A program made the translations under genes and the position numbers. The notes under the pieces are model-generated. The model saw only the letters and a program-made list of their open reading frames with translations. It had not been told where the DNA came from and ran no database searches. Shown in pieces: positions 15,446 through 18,299 of a DNA stretch of 18,299 nt. Positions within the stretch are counted from its first letter, which is position 1; every line of letters begins with the position of its first letter. The stretch is from Leptospira sp. (GTDB lineage: Bacteria > Spirochaetota > Leptospiria > Leptospirales > Leptospiraceae): the NCBI GenBank assembly GCA_027531445.1, contig JAPZRK010000127.1, positions 1-18,299 of the forward strand. Reading direction: 5' to 3'.

Positions 15446-16546
15446 ATGCTCCAACTTAGCTACCACTCCCCCTCTGGAAAGTATCACCTTCACTTTCCCT
15501 TCGATCGAAGGATCATTGGCATCGTGCGCACAATCCCAGAAGCTAAATTTGATCATTCAAATCTTGCTTGGGTTTTCCCTGCTGAAAGTGATATCATTCA
15601 CAACCTTCTTGCTCTTTTGCATGATGAAGAATTGGTCGTTAACCCGCGCGAAATTCCTAATAAACGCAACCTTTTTCAGGATCTATTCGATGAAACTAGA
15701 ACTCGTAACTACTCGCTACAAACCACAAAAACATACTATTCTTGTTTACTAAGGCTTTGCTCTTTTGTAAAAAGGCTTCCGCATCAAGTTAAGTCTCAAG
15801 ATATACATGAGTTTTTAAAAATAAGCCAAACGGAAGCAAACGTAAAGTCATCTAGCATCCGTTCAATGAGACAAGCCTATCTTTTTTATTTTAAGGTTTG
15901 TCGCAATCAAATTCCCGACCTTTCGTTTCCTAGAGCCAAAAAAGAAATAACTTTACCAGAAGTTCTTTCTCCACAGGAAATCTTTGCCATTTGCCACTGC
16001 CTTCCCAATTTGAAACACAAACTGCTTCTCAAACTAGCGTATTCGTCTGGTTTGAGAGTGAGCGAAGTCGTAAAACTCAAATATTCAAACATTGATTTCG
16101 AAAGAAAGACGATTCGGATCCAACAGGCAAAAGGAAAAAAAGATCGCTATTCCCTACTGGCCGACTCCTTAGTTTCAGAGCTCTCCTTCTTACTTGCAGA
16201 ACAAAGGAAAATGAACTTACTCAGCGACTCCCCGATCAAAAGAAATACTGACTCCGACAAGGATTGGATTTTTCCAGGTCCGAACGGCAGCCACATTGCA
16301 ATTCGTACTGCAGAGAAAGTTTTTGAAAATGCAAAACAAAAAGCCGCCATCAAAAAAAAGGTCTCATTTCATTCTTTGCGACATGCCTTCGCTACTCACC
16401 TTTTGGAACAAGGAATCGATTTAAGAATGATCCAAACTTTGTTGGGACATGAAAGCATCAAAACGACCCAAATCTATACCAAGGTCGCCAATACCCAACT
16501 CGTAAAAATAAAAAGTCCCCTCGATCGAATTATGGAACGAGATTGA
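15446..16546 (+). CDS. Site-specific tyrosine recombinase, integron-integrase-like
   Basis: A 366-residue DNA recombinase. Residues 1-70 resemble a HARP-type small domain: FPFDRRIIGIVRTIPEAKF followed by AWVFPAE. About 73-165 form the SAM-like core-binding domain, and about 173-360 the catalytic domain. The catalytic set is complete: Arg204 (SGLRVSEV), Lys229 (QAKGKKDRY), His309 and Arg312 (HSLRH), His335 (LLGHESIKTTQIY) and the nucleophile Tyr344. The C-terminal VKIKSPLDRI is typical of integron integrases and their relatives. I do not see the extra helix that separates true IntI from XerC/D; the segment before DWIFPG is short and unlike ALxRKYP. It reads in the same direction as the downstream cassette. 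It could also be a mobile-element integrase tied to the tRNA repeat. Confidence 0.9.
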   Translation: MLQLSYHSPSGKYHLHFPFDRRIIGIVRTIPEAKFDHSNLAWVFPAESDIIHNLLALLHDEELVVNPREIPNKRNLFQDLFDETRTRNYSLQTTKTYYSCLLRLCSFVKRLPHQVKSQDIHEFLKISQTEANVKSSSIRSMRQAYLFYFKVCRNQIPDLSFPRAKKEITLPEVLSPQEIFAICHCLPNLKHKLLLKLAYSSGLRVSEVVKLKYSNIDFERKTIRIQQAKGKKDRYSLLADSLVSELSFLLAEQRKMNLLSDSPIKRNTDSDKDWIFPGPNGSHIAIRTAEKVFENAKQKAAIKKKVSFHSLRHAFATHLLEQGIDLRMIQTLLGHESIKTTQIYTKVANTQLVKIKSPLDRIMERD

Positions 16547-16683
16547 TATAAAGTTCATTACGCCAATCGATTGTGCCCGAAATCTAACCGTTAATGATTT
16601 AAAGCATAGAATTGTATGGAACCATTGGTCCCTAACCATCCTATCGATGGTCACTATACTGCAAATGTTACAAAAAAGGGAAT

Positions 16684-16990
16684 AACACGCACATCGGTTT
16701 TATCATTGAATCGAGGGTAATTTGATAAGCTTGGTAAGTTTGGTAATCTTTAAAATGGCGTTTAACACGCACGTCGCTTTAAAAACCAATTTTTTAATTA
16801 TTCCGCAAGTAAAGTAAGGATAGGAAAAAGTGGTTAACACGCACATCTTTTTTATCATTATGGCGAGCATAATTTGATAAGCTCGGTTATCTGGAAAAAG
16901 GCGTTTATCTCGCACGTCGCTTAACTAAGCAATTTTTTAATTATTCTGCAAGTAAAGTAAGAATAGGAAAAAGTGGTTAACACGCACATC
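16684..16990 (+). repeat. Two tandem 143-152 bp units with five 12-mer iterons
   Basis: Unit A is 16684-16835, unit B is 16836-16978 and a third begins at 16979. The 12-mer AACACGCACATC or AACACGCACGTC recurs at 16684, 16764, 16836 and 16979, with a diverged copy at 16907 (ATCTCGCACGTC). The alternation ACATC, ACGTC, ACATC, ACGTC, ACATC is exact, with spacings 80, 72, 71 and 72. Each unit also holds TTATCA...TGATAA; in unit B this extends to TTATCATTATG / CATAA-TT-TGATAA (16852-16880). Possible roles are recombinase or accessory protein binding, or remnants of recombination sites. Confidence 0.8.
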
Positions 16991-17004
16991 TATGTATCTA
17001 CGAT

Positions 17005-17033
17005 TTGGCTAAAAAGGTGAATATTCGTACGAT
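17005..17033 (+). promoter_or_regulatory. Candidate cassette promoter (Pc-like)
   Basis: TTGGCT (17005-17010) and TACGAT (17028-17033), separated by 17 bp, each match four of six consensus bases. It lies about 115 nt upstream of the cassette core site and points into the cassette. It is weak evidence, offered because the cassette gene has no promoter of its own in its 15-nt leader. Confidence 0.3.
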
Positions 17034-17148
17034 AAATTTATGCCTATCTAGGAAAATTTCGAAAGAAATTACGAAATAATCTGAATTTTAGGTTTTATTC
17101 GAACACATAAACGGATAGTCCACCTATCAAGCAAGACGGAAAGAAAGA

Positions 17149-17158
17149 GTTATGCGAA
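17149..17158 (+). other. Cassette 5' core site (possible attI crossover)
   Basis: GTTATGCGAA. It is the exact reverse complement of TTCGCATAAC at 18063-18072 and nearly identical to GTTATACGAA at 18222-18231. No R''-type partner is found upstream, so this copy looks like the attI-side junction. The predicted crossover is between G17149 and TT. Confidence 0.65.
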
Positions 17159-17173
17159 ATATTCAAAAAAAAA

Positions 17174-18058
17174 ATGAAATATCAAAGATTTATAATAATG
17201 ATCTTTCTCTTTATAATCTCTTGTACGGAAGAAAAAGACGAAATTGAAATTAGTAAAACTAGACCAGAACACTTACCAAATTTTGCCAAACAGTTAGAAA
17301 ACGGAGATTGGCTTTTAAGAGATTTTGAAAATGGTTATTTGGCACATTGGCTAAATGACGGATCTCCAATCATGGAAGTATTTTTAGTTAACAATCTTTC
17401 GGAAAAAATCATTCTTACTTATCCCACCCTTTCTAATTTGAAAACTTATTATAAGTTTAAATTATTAAAAGAGAATTATTTTCCGCTCGATACCGATGAA
17501 TTAAAAAATTTAGAAGACGACGAATCTCGAAGGAAAAGACTCACCAAAGTTTATTTTAGAATGATCTTATATATGGATCCAAATTTAAATGATCAAATCT
17601 ACCCAAGAGAATTCTTCAATACCGTTATGTGGAATTCCGGACCTAATATTTCATTTAAAGATGGTAAACTTTATTCTTTTATATGCAATACAATAATAGC
17701 CTATACGCCTGATGTTCAAACCGAGAAATGCGGTATTAAAATTCTACATCCATCCAATTCTCCTATAGAAAAGACATCAATTCCAACCAAATGTAATCAT
17801 AGTTGTTCCGAAAAAATCGATATTATTCAGAAGGGATACTATAAAATAAAAAAATACCGATCTGCAAATATTTATTCTGATAGAAATGTTGATTCGAATA
17901 TTTTGAAAACTATTGAAAAGTATGGTCTAGTGCAAGTATTAGATAACAGAATCAATATATCAGATATCAATTATTCAAATCTACTTTGGATATATGTAAA
18001 AAGTGGAAAAACTAGTGGATACTTGCTCAAATCTAGTATTGTAAATCGTAAACTTTGA
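17174..18058 (+). CDS. Cassette-borne putative lipoprotein with C-terminal SH3-like region
   Basis: A 294-residue predicted lipoprotein; Cys17 in FLFIISC fits a type II signal peptidase site. Residues 25-190 are unrecognised and rich in Asn, Tyr and charged residues. A short CNHSC cysteine pair lies near residue 214, and about 220-294 (GYYKIKKYRSANIYSD ... SGYLLKSSIV) looks like a bacterial SH3 domain, often involved in cell-wall or protein binding. The ATG at 17174 follows a run of A with no Shine-Dalgarno, and its leader is only 15 nt from the core site. It ends 4 nt before the R'' box of the attC-like site. The gene is visibly more AT-rich than the core genes to its left, and it fills the cassette exactly. 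Confidence 0.85.
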   Translation: MKYQRFIIMIFLFIISCTEEKDEIEISKTRPEHLPNFAKQLENGDWLLRDFENGYLAHWLNDGSPIMEVFLVNNLSEKIILTYPTLSNLKTYYKFKLLKENYFPLDTDELKNLEDDESRRKRLTKVYFRMILYMDPNLNDQIYPREFFNTVMWNSGPNISFKDGKLYSFICNTIIAYTPDVQTEKCGIKILHPSNSPIEKTSIPTKCNHSCSEKIDIIQKGYYKIKKYRSANIYSDRNVDSNILKTIEKYGLVQVLDNRINISDINYSNLLWIYVKSGKTSGYLLKSSIVNRKL

Positions 18059-18062
18059 ATAC

Positions 18063-18231
18063 TTCGCATAACTTCGGCTGACACGCTACGCTCGGGACTT
18101 TCGCCCTCGCTCGGCCTAAAGGCACATTGTCCTCCGTCACGCTTCTTGCTCTGCAAGAAGTCGCGCCGACGCTAACGCCTCTGCGAGGCTCAGCTACGGA
18201 CAACGTCGTGTAGCCTAGTTCGTTATACGAA
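18063..18231 (+). other. attC-like recombination site (imperfect palindrome)
   Basis: A GC-rich 169-nt element between cassettes. Outer boxes are R'' TTCGCATAAC (18063-18072) and R' GTTATACGAA (18222-18231), 9 of 10 complementary. Unpaired spacers TTC (18073-18075) and TAGTTC (18216-18221) follow. Inner boxes are GGCT (18076-18079) with AGCC (18212-18215), then ACACG (18081-18085) with CGTGT (18207-18211), leaving G18080 extra-helical. Further in are TTGTCC/GGACAA (18127-18132, 18198-18203) and a perfect CTTCTTGC-TCT-GCAAGAAG hairpin (18142-18160). This is the architecture of an integron attC folded as single strand. The core is GTTATRC, not the common GTTRRRY. Confidence 0.75.
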
Positions 18232-18299
18232 ATCGCCGGAAGAGAAGAAAAAGTATATTTTGCGTTGAAAGATTTTGTTTTAGCTATAGATAAAAAAAG
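18232..18299 (+). CDS. Possible start of the next cassette gene, cut by window edge
   Basis: A frame open to the edge reads GREEKVYFALKDFVLAIDKK from about 18238, with amphipathic protein-like composition. No ATG is visible; TTG at 18265 is a possible start, without a good ribosome site. By position it would be the second cassette of the array. Confidence 0.25.
   Translation, partial: MAGREEKVYFALKDFVLAIDKK

Larger units (their letters stand above)
16547..17148 (+). other. Non-coding stretch between recombinase and first cassette
   Basis: About 600 nt without a supportable gene. In order it holds a short hairpin ACCATC/GATGGT soon after the recombinase, two tandem repeats with five copies of a 12-mer (16684-16990), a candidate cassette promoter (17005-17033) and the sequence leading to the core site at 17149. 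This is where an attI site would be expected in the same-orientation integron layout. Confidence 0.55.

Noticed and set aside
15351..15752. 133-aa plus-strand frame overlapping the recombinase start
   Set aside because: Overlaps a well-supported recombinase in another frame and lacks any motif.
16758..16843. An attC site formed by GCGTTTAAC and GTTAACACGC
   Set aside because: The outer boxes are near-inverted, but there is no L''/L' pairing inside and the same words recur as direct repeats.
16684..16990. CRISPR array
   Set aside because: The 12-mers are too short and the intervening 59-68 bp are themselves repeated, not unique spacers; no cas genes.
17101..17148. A degenerate R'' box (ACACATAAAC) that would make the recombinase region itself a cassette with 15282
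   Set aside because: The match needs an extra base and no inner pairing with the 17149 core is visible.

Overview
The window looks like part of a Leptospira chromosome, more likely a saprophytic-type than a pathogenic species. The genus call is an inference from the proteins, the relaxed lipoboxes, several TTG starts and the gene neighbourhood; no database was searched. About 1-14660 is ordinary core genome. About 14660-18299 is accessory, with repeats, a tyrosine recombinase and an integron-like gene cassette.

Region 1 (1-8400, minus strand) is the classical translation and RNA-processing operon in the order rimP-nusA-infB-rbfA-truB-rpsO-pnp. The pnp gene runs off the left edge. Gaps are mostly 4-25 nt, with 50 nt before truB. 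A good sigma70-type promoter (TTGACA, 17 bp, TAACAT) lies upstream of rimP. The products mature the 30S subunit (RimP, RbfA, S15), initiate translation (IF2), control transcription (NusA), modify tRNA (TruB) and degrade RNA (PNPase).

Region 2 (8486-11718, plus strand) diverges from it. It holds a lipoprotein, a bifunctional NAD(P)HX repair enzyme (Nnr) and a small single-pass membrane protein, closely packed. It converges on a minus-strand cluster at 11732-13674: a HIT-family protein, a degenerate PPK2-like protein and an intact PPK2. The last two overlap by 4 nt and together resemble a two-domain polyphosphate:AMP phosphotransferase split into two genes. A membrane-anchored sensor-like protein (13721-14554, plus) and tRNA-Arg(TCG) (14586-14657) close the core part.

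Region 3 (14641-15036) is a 222-bp direct repeat that begins inside the 3' end of the tRNA. Each copy contains a conserved segment that folds as a three-way junction.

Region 4 (15037-18299) contains a tyrosine recombinase with all six catalytic residues and an N-terminal HARP-like segment. It is followed by two tandem 143-152 bp repeats and then a precise gene cassette. The cassette has a core site GTTATGCGAA, a lipoprotein gene, and a 169-nt GC-rich imperfect palindrome with attC architecture (R'', L'' with an extra-helical G, L', R'). The first bases of the cassette are perfectly complementary to its own R'' box, while the downstream junction has one mismatch, which is what cassette exchange between G and TT would leave. 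The recombinase reads in the same direction as the cassette, opposite to most integrons. I regard this as the most interesting system in the window: a spirochaete integron-like platform whose recombinase appears to lack the usual IntI-specific insertion.
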